A stretch of DNA of 24,164 nt, taken from positions 1 to 24,164 of the forward strand of contig JALNVF010000038.1 in the NCBI GenBank assembly GCA_023231445.1, read 5' to 3'. Each line of letters begins with the position of its first letter. Within the stretch, counting starts at the first letter, position 1. The notes under the pieces are model-generated. The model was given only the letters and a program-made list of their open reading frames with translations. It searched no databases and was not told the DNA's origin. The position numbers and the translations under genes were made by a program. The DNA comes from Treponema sp. (GTDB taxonomy: Bacteria; Spirochaetota; Spirochaetia; Treponematales; Treponemataceae). Shown piece by piece: positions 14,211 to 22,794 of the stretch.

Positions 14211-15698
14211 ATGGCATATAACGGATATGCAATAGATCAGTATCTTGATGCAGAAAAAATTACTAAGCAGCTTGACGAACTGATAAAAAAGCCTGTTTAC
14301 TCAATCAAAAAAGAATATCTCAATGATTATGTTGAAAATTATTTCAATAAAAAATGTACAAAATCAAAGAAAATGATCGAAGAGGCGAAGCAGATTATTC
14401 CGGGAGGCGTCCAGCATAATCTAGCGTTCAACTATCCGTTCCCGATCGTCATTGCGAAAGCTGAAGGTGCAAAGCTGTACGATATTGACGGAAACTGGTA
14501 TTACGATCTGCTGCAGGCCGGTGGGCCGACCATTATCGGCAGCAACATGCCGGCGGTACGTGAGCAGGTGATAGAGCTGCTCAACACATGCGGTCCATCG
14601 ACCGGCCTGTTCAACGAATATGAATACAAACTTGCAAAAAAGGTTTCAGAGATGGTACCGTCGGTTCAGATGTTCCGCATGCTCGGTTCCGGTACGGAAG
14701 CGTGTATGTGCGCTGCCCGTATTGCCCGCCTTAAGACCCATAAGAAGAACATTCTTAAGATGGGCGGCGCGTATCACGGATGGTCTGACCAGCTTGCATA
14801 CGGTATGCGTGTCCCCGGTACAAAGGGGATGATGTCTAAAGGTGTGCCGTCTTTTGTGTTCCGCCATACCGATGAATTTTTCCCGAACGACCTCAAAGAC
14901 CTTGAAAAAAAACTGTGGTGGAATCAATTTGACGGTGGAACGGCGGCTGTCTATATTGAACCTGTAGGTCCGGAAAGCGGAACGCGACCTGTTTCAAAAG
15001 AATTCATAAAAGGTGCGGAGCGGCTTGCACATAAGTACGGCGCACTGCTTATATTCGACGAAGTCGTTACCGGCTTCCGGATCGGCCCCGGCGGCGCACA
15101 GGGGTATTTCGGCGTGGATCCGGATCTTACTGTATTCGGTAAAATTGTCGCGGGTGGATACCCGGGGGCAGGCGGAGTGGGCGGTCATAAGGACTGTATG
15201 GCCTATCTCGGGGCAGGGCTTGATTCTTCCGGAAAAAAAGTACCTAAGGCAATGTGCGGCGGAACGATGGCTGCGACTCCTGTTTCTTGCTGCGCCGGGT
15301 ATTACACACTCTGTGAAATTCAGCGGACAAATGCATGTGAGACGGCAGGGCGTATGGGCGACCGTCTTACGAAAGGGCTTCAAAAGCTTATTACGAAATA
15401 TGATCTGCCGTTCGTTGCGTTCAATCAGGGATCGATCTGCCATCTGGATAATGCCGGTACTATGCATTTCAGTATCAACTGGGGAAAACTGTGGCAGGTG
15501 CCGGGAATCCTGAAACAGACAGGTATCCGTCAGCGCGAAATGGAGCACATCGGGGCGGCGTATATGGCGGAAGGACTTGTTACGCTTGCCGGCAGCCGTC
15601 TGTACACAAGCGCTGCTTATACCGAAGAAATGATAGACGACGTTCTGTCCCGGTTCGACAGGGTACTTTCAAAGTGCGGCCTGCTGGAGGTGCAGTAA
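14211..15698 (+). CDS. Class III PLP-dependent aminotransferase, glutamate-1-semialdehyde aminomutase-like
   Basis: This PLP enzyme (495 residues) has the class III aminotransferase fold. GSGTEACMCAARIARL binds the cofactor phosphate, and YHGW carries the tyrosine stacked on PLP. D283 in LLIFDEVVTGFR contacts the pyridine nitrogen, and K311 in TVFGKIVAGGYPGAG is the Schiff-base lysine. It is longer than a typical 430-residue glutamate-1-semialdehyde aminomutase, mainly through about 50 extra N-terminal residues. No haem genes are nearby, so tetrapyrrole synthesis is unlikely. I start at 14211 because GGAGG (14199-14203) precedes it; the frame extends to 14175. It is the first gene of an operon with aldolase, kinase and aldehyde dehydrogenase. 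I infer removal of an amino group from an amino-polyol or similar compound; the substrate is unknown. Confidence 0.88.
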   Translation: MAYNGYAIDQYLDAEKITKQLDELIKKPVYSIKKEYLNDYVENYFNKKCTKSKKMIEEAKQIIPGGVQHNLAFNYPFPIVIAKAEGAKLYDIDGNWYYDLLQAGGPTIIGSNMPAVREQVIELLNTCGPSTGLFNEYEYKLAKKVSEMVPSVQMFRMLGSGTEACMCAARIARLKTHKKNILKMGGAYHGWSDQLAYGMRVPGTKGMMSKGVPSFVFRHTDEFFPNDLKDLEKKLWWNQFDGGTAAVYIEPVGPESGTRPVSKEFIKGAERLAHKYGALLIFDEVVTGFRIGPGGAQGYFGVDPDLTVFGKIVAGGYPGAGGVGGHKDCMAYLGAGLDSSGKKVPKAMCGGTMAATPVSCCAGYYTLCEIQRTNACETAGRMGDRLTKGLQKLITKYDLPFVAFNQGSICHLDNAGTMHFSINWGKLWQVPGILKQTGIRQREMEHIGAAYMAEGLVTLAGSRLYTSAAYTEEMIDDVLSRFDRVLSKCGLLEVQ

Positions 15699-15701
15699 CA
15701 T

Positions 15702-16847
15702 ATGGCGTATACCGAAAGCGATGCGAGAGCACTCGTTATACGGGCGGGCCTCAGACTTGTGGAGACGGGACTGATTGCGCGGACATGGGGAAACATCAGT
15801 GCGCGTATTTCCGACACTCAGTTTGTTATTACGCCGAGCGGCAGGGCGTACGAAACGCTTACGCCGGAAGAACTTGTCGTGGTGAATACGGACGATTGTT
15901 CGTACAGCGGAAACATTAAACCGTCGAGCGAAAAAGGCGTGCATGCGGATGCTTACCGCCTTCGTCCCGATGTAAACTTTGTTATCCACACGCATCAGGA
16001 AGCCGCTACCATTGCAGGGCTTGCAGGTCAGGCACTGTCCGGGTACGACTCTGCCAGCGGACAACTGCTCGGGCCGTGCGTTCCGTGTGCCGCCTACGGT
16101 ATTTCTTCGACAAAAAAACTGCGTAAAAACGTGGCGGCTGCAGTTGCGGCAAATCCCGGAAGCAACGCAGTTTTAATGATTCATCACGGCGTTTTGTGCA
16201 TAGGAAAAACATTCGAGAATGCGTTTGCCGCATCATCCGCACTTGAAGATGTCTGCAGAAAAAAGATTGAAGCTGACTGCGGTAAAAAATTTGTGCCGGG
16301 TATTGATGCTGGCGCCGGACGTATCGTTGAAAGCTGCCGGACAGGGAATGTATTCCGGTTGACGGAGAATGATGCAGATCGTGAGTTTAATCTCGACGCA
16401 CTCCCCTCTGATATTACAGGGGAAGCTGCGGTACACGCGGCTGTATACCTGAAGTTCGGCGGTATTTCGTATATTATGCATGTTTTTGACCGTGATATAC
16501 TTTCAGTGTGTGCAAAGCGTAAAACGCTTAAACCACGGATAGACGATTTTGCACAGATCGCAGGGGTAAACGTCAGGTGTGTCAGCGGTGGACGACTGCC
16601 TGAAGCTGCTGCCGGAAAACTGGCCGGCAGAAACGCTGTACTGATTGAAAGAAACGGAGCACTGTGCACGGGAAAAGAAAAAGGAGATGCAGAAGCTGTA
16701 CATCTGATTCTGCTCAAGAGCTGCCGGGCGGAATTGTATGCGTCATACGTCAAGTGCAGCGGTCCGCTCGGCCCGCTGGATGCGTTCCTGCAGCGCCTGA
16801 TATATGTAAAAAAATATTCAAAACAGAAGACGGCAGAGAGGAACTGA
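15702..16847 (+). CDS. Class II aldolase/adducin-family protein with two tandem aldolase domains
   Basis: The N-terminal domain (about 1-200) is a class II aldolase of the fuculose/rhamnulose-phosphate type. It has TWGNISAR, substrate region TPSGRAY, catalytic E77 in PSSEKG, zinc ligands H96 and H98 (HTH), and a third histidine in MIHHGVLCIGK (H161 or H162). These enzymes split a ketose or sugar phosphate into two smaller pieces. Residues about 215-370 look like a degenerate second copy. There TGEAAVHAAVYLKFGGISYIM keeps the glutamate (E244), but HTH is HVF (260-262) and HHGVLCIGK is RNGALCTGK. The second domain therefore should not bind zinc and may be structural or regulatory. Total length is 381, against about 215 for a single-domain enzyme. 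GGAGG lies inside the upstream gene, three bases separate the genes, and coupling is likely. Confidence 0.87.
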   Translation: MAYTESDARALVIRAGLRLVETGLIARTWGNISARISDTQFVITPSGRAYETLTPEELVVVNTDDCSYSGNIKPSSEKGVHADAYRLRPDVNFVIHTHQEAATIAGLAGQALSGYDSASGQLLGPCVPCAAYGISSTKKLRKNVAAAVAANPGSNAVLMIHHGVLCIGKTFENAFAASSALEDVCRKKIEADCGKKFVPGIDAGAGRIVESCRTGNVFRLTENDADREFNLDALPSDITGEAAVHAAVYLKFGGISYIMHVFDRDILSVCAKRKTLKPRIDDFAQIAGVNVRCVSGGRLPEAAAGKLAGRNAVLIERNGALCTGKEKGDAEAVHLILLKSCRAELYASYVKCSGPLGPLDAFLQRLIYVKKYSKQKTAERN

Positions 16848-16851
16848 AAGT

Positions 16852-17508
16852 ATGTTTGAAAAGCTTTCTGAAGAAAAGAAAACTGAAATACTCGAGACCG
16901 GAATTGCAGAATTTGCGCAAAACGGAGTTGACCGTGCAAATATAAACGTCATTGCAAAGAAGGCTGGAATTAGTGTTGGAGTTCTGTACAAATATTATAC
17001 GGATAAGGAAACATTTTTTCTTGCCTGTCTAAAACGGAGTCTCGATGTTCTTACTACTGTTCTTCAGGAGCAGATAACAAGTGATGACAAGCTGCTTGTA
17101 CGTACTGGGAAGATAATACGTGCCGTCCAGAAAACGTCACGCGAACATACAAACTACATCAGAATGTACAATGAAATTACGTCGGGTGGCAGCAGGAAGT
17201 ATGCTCCTCTCCTTGCGGAAAAGATTGAATGCCTTTCATCAACTGTCTATACGCAGTTTATTGCTGAAGCGGCAGAAAAGGGAGACATCAGGGACGACAT
17301 TGAACCGCGCATGTTTGCATTCTTTTTTGACAATCTGCTTATGATGCTGCAGTTTTCATACAGCTGTGATTACTACAGGGAACGTTTTAAAGTATACTGT
17401 GGTGAAACAACCGTGGACAACGACGAACTCGTTGCGTCACAGCTCACAAAATTTTTGGAATCGGCGTTTACCTTCAGAAGTTCCGACGTGAAGCACCAGG
17501 AGAAATAA
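16852..17508 (+). CDS. TetR-family transcriptional regulator
   Basis: This 218-residue protein has a typical TetR N-terminus. KKTEILETGIAEFAQNGVDRANINVIAKKAGISVGVLYKYYTDKETFF (residues about 9-56) contains the helix-turn-helix with recognition helix near SVGVLYKYY. The C-terminal half is helical and gives no clear ligand class. It sits four bases after the aldolase gene and one base before the kinase gene, so it is expressed with the operon. I infer repression of the operon through the palindrome at 14166-14183, with release by a pathway compound. AGAGGA precedes the ATG. Confidence 0.92.
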   Translation: MFEKLSEEKKTEILETGIAEFAQNGVDRANINVIAKKAGISVGVLYKYYTDKETFFLACLKRSLDVLTTVLQEQITSDDKLLVRTGKIIRAVQKTSREHTNYIRMYNEITSGGSRKYAPLLAEKIECLSSTVYTQFIAEAAEKGDIRDDIEPRMFAFFFDNLLMMLQFSYSCDYYRERFKVYCGETTVDNDELVASQLTKFLESAFTFRSSDVKHQEK

Positions 17509-17509
17509 G

Positions 17510-19102
17510 ATGACGTATGTAATAGCGTATGATATAGGTACGACGGCGGTAAAGACATGCCTGTTCGGTGTTGAAAAAAACATTACGCTGCTCGCCAGCG
17601 CGGGAAAGGGATACGGGTTGTATATTCTTGAGGGCGGCGGAGCAGAACAGGATACGGGTGAATGGTGGAGTGCGCTCTGTGCAACAACACGGGAACTCTT
17701 TACAAAAACAGGTTTGCAGCCTTCGCAGATTGCCGGTATTTCATTCTGTTCCCAGATGCAGGGGCTTGTGCTTGTGGATAAGGACGGAATCCCCGTTCGC
17801 CGTCCCATGAGTTATATGGACCAGCGTGCAAAAGACGAAATAAAGAAAGGCATGAAGTCCGGCATCCTGGTTGCGGGCGTCAATGTGTTCAGGCTGCTGA
17901 AGAGCATCAGTATAAACTGCGCTGCTTCGACAAGCGTAAAAGACCCGCTCTGGAAATACAAGTGGGTGGAAAATCACGAACCGGAACTGTTTGCAAGAAT
18001 ATATAAATGGCTCGACGTAAAGGAATATCTGATTCTCCGTTGTACCGGCAGATGTGTCATGACGGAGGATTCCGCGTTTTCAACGATGCTGTACGACACA
18101 CGGAAAGGAAAGGAAGGATGGAGCCGGACGTTGTGCCGGATGTTCGGCATCAGGATGGAACATCTTCCCGAAATAATAAAATCTACCGACAGGGCAGGCC
18201 TTCTCACGGGACGCGCGGCACAGGATCTCGGGCTTACGGCAGGAACTCCTGTGTTCGGCGGCGGCGGCGATGCGTCGCTTATCGGTATCGGTGCCGGCTG
18301 TACAAAACCCGGTGCGACTCACATCTACTCCGGAACATCGGGCTGGGTTTCGACGGTGACTGATTATCAGACCGTCGATGCCGTGACTGAAATTGCGGCG
18401 ATCGTGGGAGCACAGCACAACCGGTTTAATTATTTTGCCGAAATGGAGACAGCCGGTAAGTGTCTTGAATGGGTAAAGGATCACCTTGCACTCGACGAAA
18501 TCGGCATTTATCTTAAAAAAGTGCATGTTGCGGAAGGACCGGAAGCCGTCAATACGAGTCTCTACGATTATCTTACACAGACAGTCGAAAATGCCGCACC
18601 TGGATCTGGCGGTGTTATTTTTACACCGTGGCTGCACGGTAACAGGTGTCCGTTTGAGGATCCTGATTCCGCAGGCATGTTTTTTAATATAAAACTGGAA
18701 ACGGGAAAAACTGAGCTGATCCGCGCCGTGCTTGAGGGGGTGTGCTATCATCTGAGGTGGATGCTTGAATGCGAGGAGCGGAAAGTCCGGACGTCACTGG
18801 CAGTCAGATTCGTCGGCGGAGGAGCCCTGTCTCCTGTTACGAGCCAGATACTTGCGGACATCACCGGCCGTACCGTAGAGATTGTTGCAAATCCGCAGAA
18901 TGTCGGCGCCGTCGGTGCGGCCGCCGTAATCTGTGCAGGGCTTGGAATAATCGACAGTCTTGATACGGCAGGGGCGCTTATTCCCGTAGTGCGTACATTC
19001 ATTCCTGATATGAACAGGAAAGCAGTCTATGACAGAATCTATGCAGTCTTTAAAAAATTATATAAAGTAAACAGGAATAATTTTGCAGCTTTAAACAGCT
19101 GA
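17510..19102 (+). CDS. FGGY-family carbohydrate kinase, xylulokinase-like
   Basis: This 530-residue sugar kinase has the two actin-like domains of the FGGY family. The N-terminal phosphate loop is YDIGTTAVKT. The sugar-binding region reads FCSQMQGLVLVDKDGIPVRRPMSYMDQR. The putative catalytic aspartate lies in FGGGGDASLIGIGAG, and the C-terminal adenosine motif is FVGGGALSPVTSQILADITG with NPQNVGAVGAAAV. In xylulokinases the sugar-binding motif is usually MHG followed by WxDQR; here it is MQG and YMDQR, so the substrate may not be xylulose. AGGAG precedes the ATG by seven bases and the gene begins one base after the tetR stop. I infer phosphorylation of the substrate before cleavage by the aldolase. 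Confidence 0.9.
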   Translation: MTYVIAYDIGTTAVKTCLFGVEKNITLLASAGKGYGLYILEGGGAEQDTGEWWSALCATTRELFTKTGLQPSQIAGISFCSQMQGLVLVDKDGIPVRRPMSYMDQRAKDEIKKGMKSGILVAGVNVFRLLKSISINCAASTSVKDPLWKYKWVENHEPELFARIYKWLDVKEYLILRCTGRCVMTEDSAFSTMLYDTRKGKEGWSRTLCRMFGIRMEHLPEIIKSTDRAGLLTGRAAQDLGLTAGTPVFGGGGDASLIGIGAGCTKPGATHIYSGTSGWVSTVTDYQTVDAVTEIAAIVGAQHNRFNYFAEMETAGKCLEWVKDHLALDEIGIYLKKVHVAEGPEAVNTSLYDYLTQTVENAAPGSGGVIFTPWLHGNRCPFEDPDSAGMFFNIKLETGKTELIRAVLEGVCYHLRWMLECEERKVRTSLAVRFVGGGALSPVTSQILADITGRTVEIVANPQNVGAVGAAAVICAGLGIIDSLDTAGALIPVVRTFIPDMNRKAVYDRIYAVFKKLYKVNRNNFAALNS

Positions 19103-19115
19103 CAGGAAGGTGTGT

Positions 19116-20480
19116 ATGGATTTTAATGAACTTGTGGAAAAACAGCGGACATATTTTCAGTCCGGGGGCACGCGGGATCTGAAATTCCGTCTTTCAATGC
19201 TGCGCAAACTGCAGTCCGCTCTCAGAGATAATGAAAATCTTATTAACACAGCCATGAAGCAGGATCTGAATAAATGTGCGGACGAAGTGTATATGACCGA
19301 AACAGGTCTTGTACTAGACGAACTTAAATATCACATCAGGCATCTGCCAGGCTGGATGAAAGAACGGACGGTACGCACACCGCTTGTGCAGTTTCCCTCG
19401 CGTTCGTTTATTTCACCGGAGCCGTACGGCGTAGCGCTTATTATGTCGCCGTGGAATTATCCTGTTCTCCTCTGTCTGGATCCGCTTCTCGGTGCGATTT
19501 CCGCCGGTTGTACCGCAGTAGTAAAACCGTCCGCATATACGCCAGCAACAAGTGCAGCTCTTGCGCAGATTTTGGGAAATATTTTTCCTCCTGAATATGT
19601 TGCCGTGGTAGAAGGTGGGCGTGAACAGAATGCGGCGCTGCTTGAACAGGAATTCGATTATATTTTCTTTACCGGAAGTCCGTCCGTAGGCCATGTTGTT
19701 ATGGAAAAAGCGTCAAAACATCTTACGCCGGTTACGCTCGAGCTTGGCGGTAAAAGTCCCGTTATTGTCGACGAAACAGCCGACATCCCTGTGGCGGCCA
19801 GACGCATAGCATTTGGCAAGGTATTGAACGCCGGACAGACGTGCGTCGAGCCCGACTACCTGTTCATTCACGAGAGTGTAAAGGACCGTTTTACCGCAGA
19901 ATATAAAAAAGCGCTCGACGACTTTTTCCACGGCGGAGACATGTCGACCATGAATGTCATCGTCAATGAGAAACATTTTAACCGCGTTAAGGCGCTGCTC
20001 GGAAGCGGGACTGTGGCTGTGGGCGGGCAGACTGATGAATCCCGCCGGTTTATTGCACCGACGCTGCTCGACAACGTGTCGATCGATTCTCCAATTATGC
20101 AGGAAGAGATATTCGGCCCGATCCTTCCTATGATTACGTATACCGACATCGGGACATGCATCAGGTATATCGTGAGCCACCCGCGTCCGCTCGCACTGTA
20201 TCTGTTTACTTCCGACCGTAAGCAGGAAAAACGGGTACTGTCTTCCTGTTCGTTCGGCGGTGGCTGTATAAACGACACTATCATTCATATTGCGACGTCT
20301 GATATGCCTTTCGGCGGCGTGGGTGCTTCCGGTATGGGCAGCTATCACGGAAAGAAAAGCTTCGACACGTTTACCCATTACCGGAGTATTGTTAAAAAAG
20401 CGGTATGGCTCGATCTGCCCGTCAGGTATCGTCCCTACACATCGTTCAAGCGCCGTCTGCTGCGTCTCTTCTTAAATTAG
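19116..20480 (+). CDS. Aldehyde dehydrogenase, class 3-like
   Basis: This NAD(P)-dependent aldehyde dehydrogenase (454 residues) is short, as class 3 and fatty-aldehyde types are. The activating glutamate is E209 in TLELGGKSP and the catalytic cysteine is C243 in LNAGQTCVEPDYL. Coenzyme-region motifs include MSPWNYPVLLCLDPLLGAISAGCTAVVKPSAYTP and FFTGSPSVG. EEIFGPILPM and FGGVGASGMGSYHGKKSFDTFTH match the family C-terminal part. I start at 19116 because AGGAAGG (19104-19110) lies five bases before that ATG. A GTG at 19110 overlaps that site. It follows the kinase by 13 bases. I infer that it oxidises the aldehyde released by the aldolase or by deamination. Confidence 0.92.
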   Translation: MDFNELVEKQRTYFQSGGTRDLKFRLSMLRKLQSALRDNENLINTAMKQDLNKCADEVYMTETGLVLDELKYHIRHLPGWMKERTVRTPLVQFPSRSFISPEPYGVALIMSPWNYPVLLCLDPLLGAISAGCTAVVKPSAYTPATSAALAQILGNIFPPEYVAVVEGGREQNAALLEQEFDYIFFTGSPSVGHVVMEKASKHLTPVTLELGGKSPVIVDETADIPVAARRIAFGKVLNAGQTCVEPDYLFIHESVKDRFTAEYKKALDDFFHGGDMSTMNVIVNEKHFNRVKALLGSGTVAVGGQTDESRRFIAPTLLDNVSIDSPIMQEEIFGPILPMITYTDIGTCIRYIVSHPRPLALYLFTSDRKQEKRVLSSCSFGGGCINDTIIHIATSDMPFGGVGASGMGSYHGKKSFDTFTHYRSIVKKAVWLDLPVRYRPYTSFKRRLLRLFLN

Positions 20481-20500
20481 TTTTTCAGGGGAAGAAAAGT

Positions 20501-20944
20501 ATGAGTTCAAACCGTTATCACGAGGTTTTCCGTTCCGTAAAATTTCTTTTGTTTTCAGTTTCAGCCGGCGTTATTGAAATGGGGGCGTTCAGTCTGCTCA
20601 ACGAATTTGCAAAATGGAATTACTGGGCCTGCTATCTTATTGCACTTGTACTTTCCGTTCTCTGGAATTTTACCCTTAACAGAAGATATACGTTCCAGTC
20701 AGCCAGCAACGTCCCCGTTGCCATGGTGAAAATCGCCGGCTTCTACTGCGTGTTTACACCGCTTTCGACCATCGGCGGAAATTATCTGGCGGATACGCTG
20801 TACTGGAATGCATATCTTGTTACGATACTCAACATGAGCTGCAACTTTGTGCTGGAATTTCTGTATGATCGTTTTTTCGTATTCGGGAAAACAATCGATA
20901 CGAACGATATTGCGAAACGAAAAGCCGGACAGAATGAGAATTAA
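20501..20944 (+). CDS. GtrA-family membrane protein
   Basis: This 147-residue membrane protein has four likely membrane segments (about residues 14-34, 42-60, 75-95 and 105-125) and the GtrA features FSVSAGVIEMGAF, LSVLWNFTLNRRYTF and MSCNFVLEFLYDRFFVF. Known GtrA proteins are thought to flip polyprenyl-phosphate-linked sugars for surface glycosylation. Here it is the last gene of a catabolic-type operon, 20 bases after the aldehyde dehydrogenase, so its role may differ or be unrelated. I start at 20501 because GGGGAAG lies upstream; the frame extends to 20405 inside the previous gene. The stop overlaps that of the convergent exporter gene. Confidence 0.88.
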   Translation: MSSNRYHEVFRSVKFLLFSVSAGVIEMGAFSLLNEFAKWNYWACYLIALVLSVLWNFTLNRRYTFQSASNVPVAMVKIAGFYCVFTPLSTIGGNYLADTLYWNAYLVTILNMSCNFVLEFLYDRFFVFGKTIDTNDIAKRKAGQNEN

Positions 20945-22794
20945 TATTTCTCCCCAACGGCTTCATTCCCTGTCTGACTGAGGACCATATCGTAATAATG
21001 TCCTCTGTTTTTCATAAGTTCTTCATGCGTCCCGCTTTCGAGTATTTCGCCGCGGTCTATGACAAGTATGTTGTCTGCATCGCGGATTGTCGAAAGCCGG
21101 TGCGCGATAAGAAAGCACGTGCGTCCTTTTCTGAGCTGGACGAGTGCGTGCTGGATTTCCTTTTCTGTTTTTGTGTCGACAGAACTTGTTGCTTCATCAA
21201 GAATAAGTATGGGGCTGCTGCATAAGACCGCGCGCGCGATTGCAAGCAGCTGCCGCTGTCCTTCACTCAGCGTATCCGCGCTTCCTGACATCTGCGTTTT
21301 GTACTGCTGCGGTAGCCGCTCAATAAAATCAGCTGCACGCGCAATACGGGCCGCTTCCTCTACTTCATAGTCGGGTGCAGACGGCCGCGAATAGCGGATA
21401 TTGTCCATAATGGAACCGCTGAACAGACTTGTTTCCTGAAGGACGACGGAAAAACAGTTCCGGAGGTCGTCCCGCCGGATTGAACGGATATCAGTGCCGT
21501 CTATAGTGATACTGCCGCTGTCGGCGTCGTAGAAACGGTTAAGCAGGTTTACAATTGTCGTCTTACCGGACCCCGTTTCGCCTACGAGTGCGACAGTGTG
21601 TCCTGCACAGACGGAAAAACTGATGTGCGAAAGAACTGGTGTTTTTTTATCGTATGAGAAGCTGACGTCACTGAATACGACGTTTCCCTGCGGATGGGTG
21701 AATGCGGGTGCGCCGGGAATGTCGGGGGGTTCTTCTGTCTGATCCATTACTTCAAATACGCGTTCGGCACCGGCAAGCGCCGACTGTATTGTGTTGAACA
21801 GGCCTGCAATTGAATTAAGCGGCATGACGAACTGTTTTGCGTAGCCAAGAAACGTTACCGCCGTACCGATGAGAAGCCCGTGCGACGTACAGAGTATGCC
21901 TCCTGCAACCGCGACGATTGTAAACGTAAGGTTGTTGATTACGTTCATCAGCGGCATCATATACCCTGCCCATATCTGGGCTTTTGTACTGCTTGTGGAG
22001 AGATTTCCGTTCACTTCGGAAAAACGGGAAAGCGTTTCGTCCTCTTTCGTGAAAGCCTTCACCATTTTAAGCCCGTGAATGGTTTCTTCAATCTGCCCGT
22101 CAAGTGTGCCCAGACTTTTCTGCTGTGCGTAGAAATAGTCCCGGCTTTTCCGTGCAATAGTACGCGTAAGCAGAACAACGAGCGGTACGCATACAAGAAC
22201 CGCGGCAGTAAGGGGAACATTGAGCGATACCATGACGGCAAGTGAGCCGGTAAGCGTGAGCAGGCCCGATACAAGCTGCGCTGCCGACTGTGCAATCGTG
22301 GAGCTGATGGTGTCTGCATCGTTTGTAATCCGGCTCATTGTATCGCCGCGCGGAGTTGTGTCGTAAAACGAAAGAGGCAGCCGCTGCATTTTACTGAAGA
22401 ACTCAGTGCGCAGTATGCGGACGAGCCGCTGCGAAATTTTCAGAATAATAACACCGCTCAGCGTGTTTGCGGCCCATCCGCCTGCATACAGCGACGCAAC
22501 TGCGCCCAGCAGTACGGCGAGCGTGCGTGTATCTACTGCGCGCGTTGTCGTGTTGAACGTGTTGAATACTTTTCCGGTAAGGACGGGCACGGCCACAGTT
22601 ACTGCGGAGGCAAGTGCAGTGAATATAAGCGAAGTTATAACCGCACCTTTGTACCGCAGAAATACAGACGTAAGTCTTTTGAATGTCCTTCGCCCGTTTT
22701 TAGGTTTCTGATGAGGTGCAAACCGTGCGGAACCTCCGGCTTTCGGGCCTCCCATCCGCGGCATTTCCACCGTACTGTGTTCAGTTGCTGCCAT
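20941..22794 (-). CDS. ABC exporter half-transporter with consensus ATP site (MdlB/TM288-like)
   Basis: This is a type IV ABC exporter half (617 residues) with an N-terminal membrane domain and a C-terminal ATPase. Six membrane segments start at about residue 50 after a basic tail of about 45 residues. ATPase motifs are Walker A GETGSGKTT, Q-loop VLQETSLFSG, signature LSEGQRQLLAIARAV, Walker B ILILDEATSSVD and switch histidine LIAHRLST. Walker B glutamate and switch histidine are intact, but the signature is LSEGQ rather than LSGGQ. The start overlaps the end of the upstream exporter gene by 14 bases. The pair should form a heterodimer exporting a lipid, drug or peptide; the substrate is unknown. 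Confidence 0.94.
   Translation of the reverse strand: MAATEHSTVEMPRMGGPKAGGSARFAPHQKPKNGRRTFKRLTSVFLRYKGAVITSLIFTALASAVTVAVPVLTGKVFNTFNTTTRAVDTRTLAVLLGAVASLYAGGWAANTLSGVIILKISQRLVRILRTEFFSKMQRLPLSFYDTTPRGDTMSRITNDADTISSTIAQSAAQLVSGLLTLTGSLAVMVSLNVPLTAAVLVCVPLVVLLTRTIARKSRDYFYAQQKSLGTLDGQIEETIHGLKMVKAFTKEDETLSRFSEVNGNLSTSSTKAQIWAGYMMPLMNVINNLTFTIVAVAGGILCTSHGLLIGTAVTFLGYAKQFVMPLNSIAGLFNTIQSALAGAERVFEVMDQTEEPPDIPGAPAFTHPQGNVVFSDVSFSYDKKTPVLSHISFSVCAGHTVALVGETGSGKTTIVNLLNRFYDADSGSITIDGTDIRSIRRDDLRNCFSVVLQETSLFSGSIMDNIRYSRPSAPDYEVEEAARIARAADFIERLPQQYKTQMSGSADTLSEGQRQLLAIARAVLCSSPILILDEATSSVDTKTEKEIQHALVQLRKGRTCFLIAHRLSTIRDADNILVIDRGEILESGTHEELMKNRGHYYDMVLSQTGNEAVGEKY

Noticed and set aside
14994..15548. 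Long minus-strand open frames opposite the aminotransferase and neighbouring genes
   Set aside because: They are shadows of well-supported coding frames in GC-richer DNA, with no domain match or ribosome binding site.
14211..15698. Haem-synthesis glutamate-1-semialdehyde aminomutase (hemL)
   Set aside because: The fold matches, but the protein is too long and the operon has no tetrapyrrole genes; aldolase, kinase and aldehyde dehydrogenase point elsewhere.
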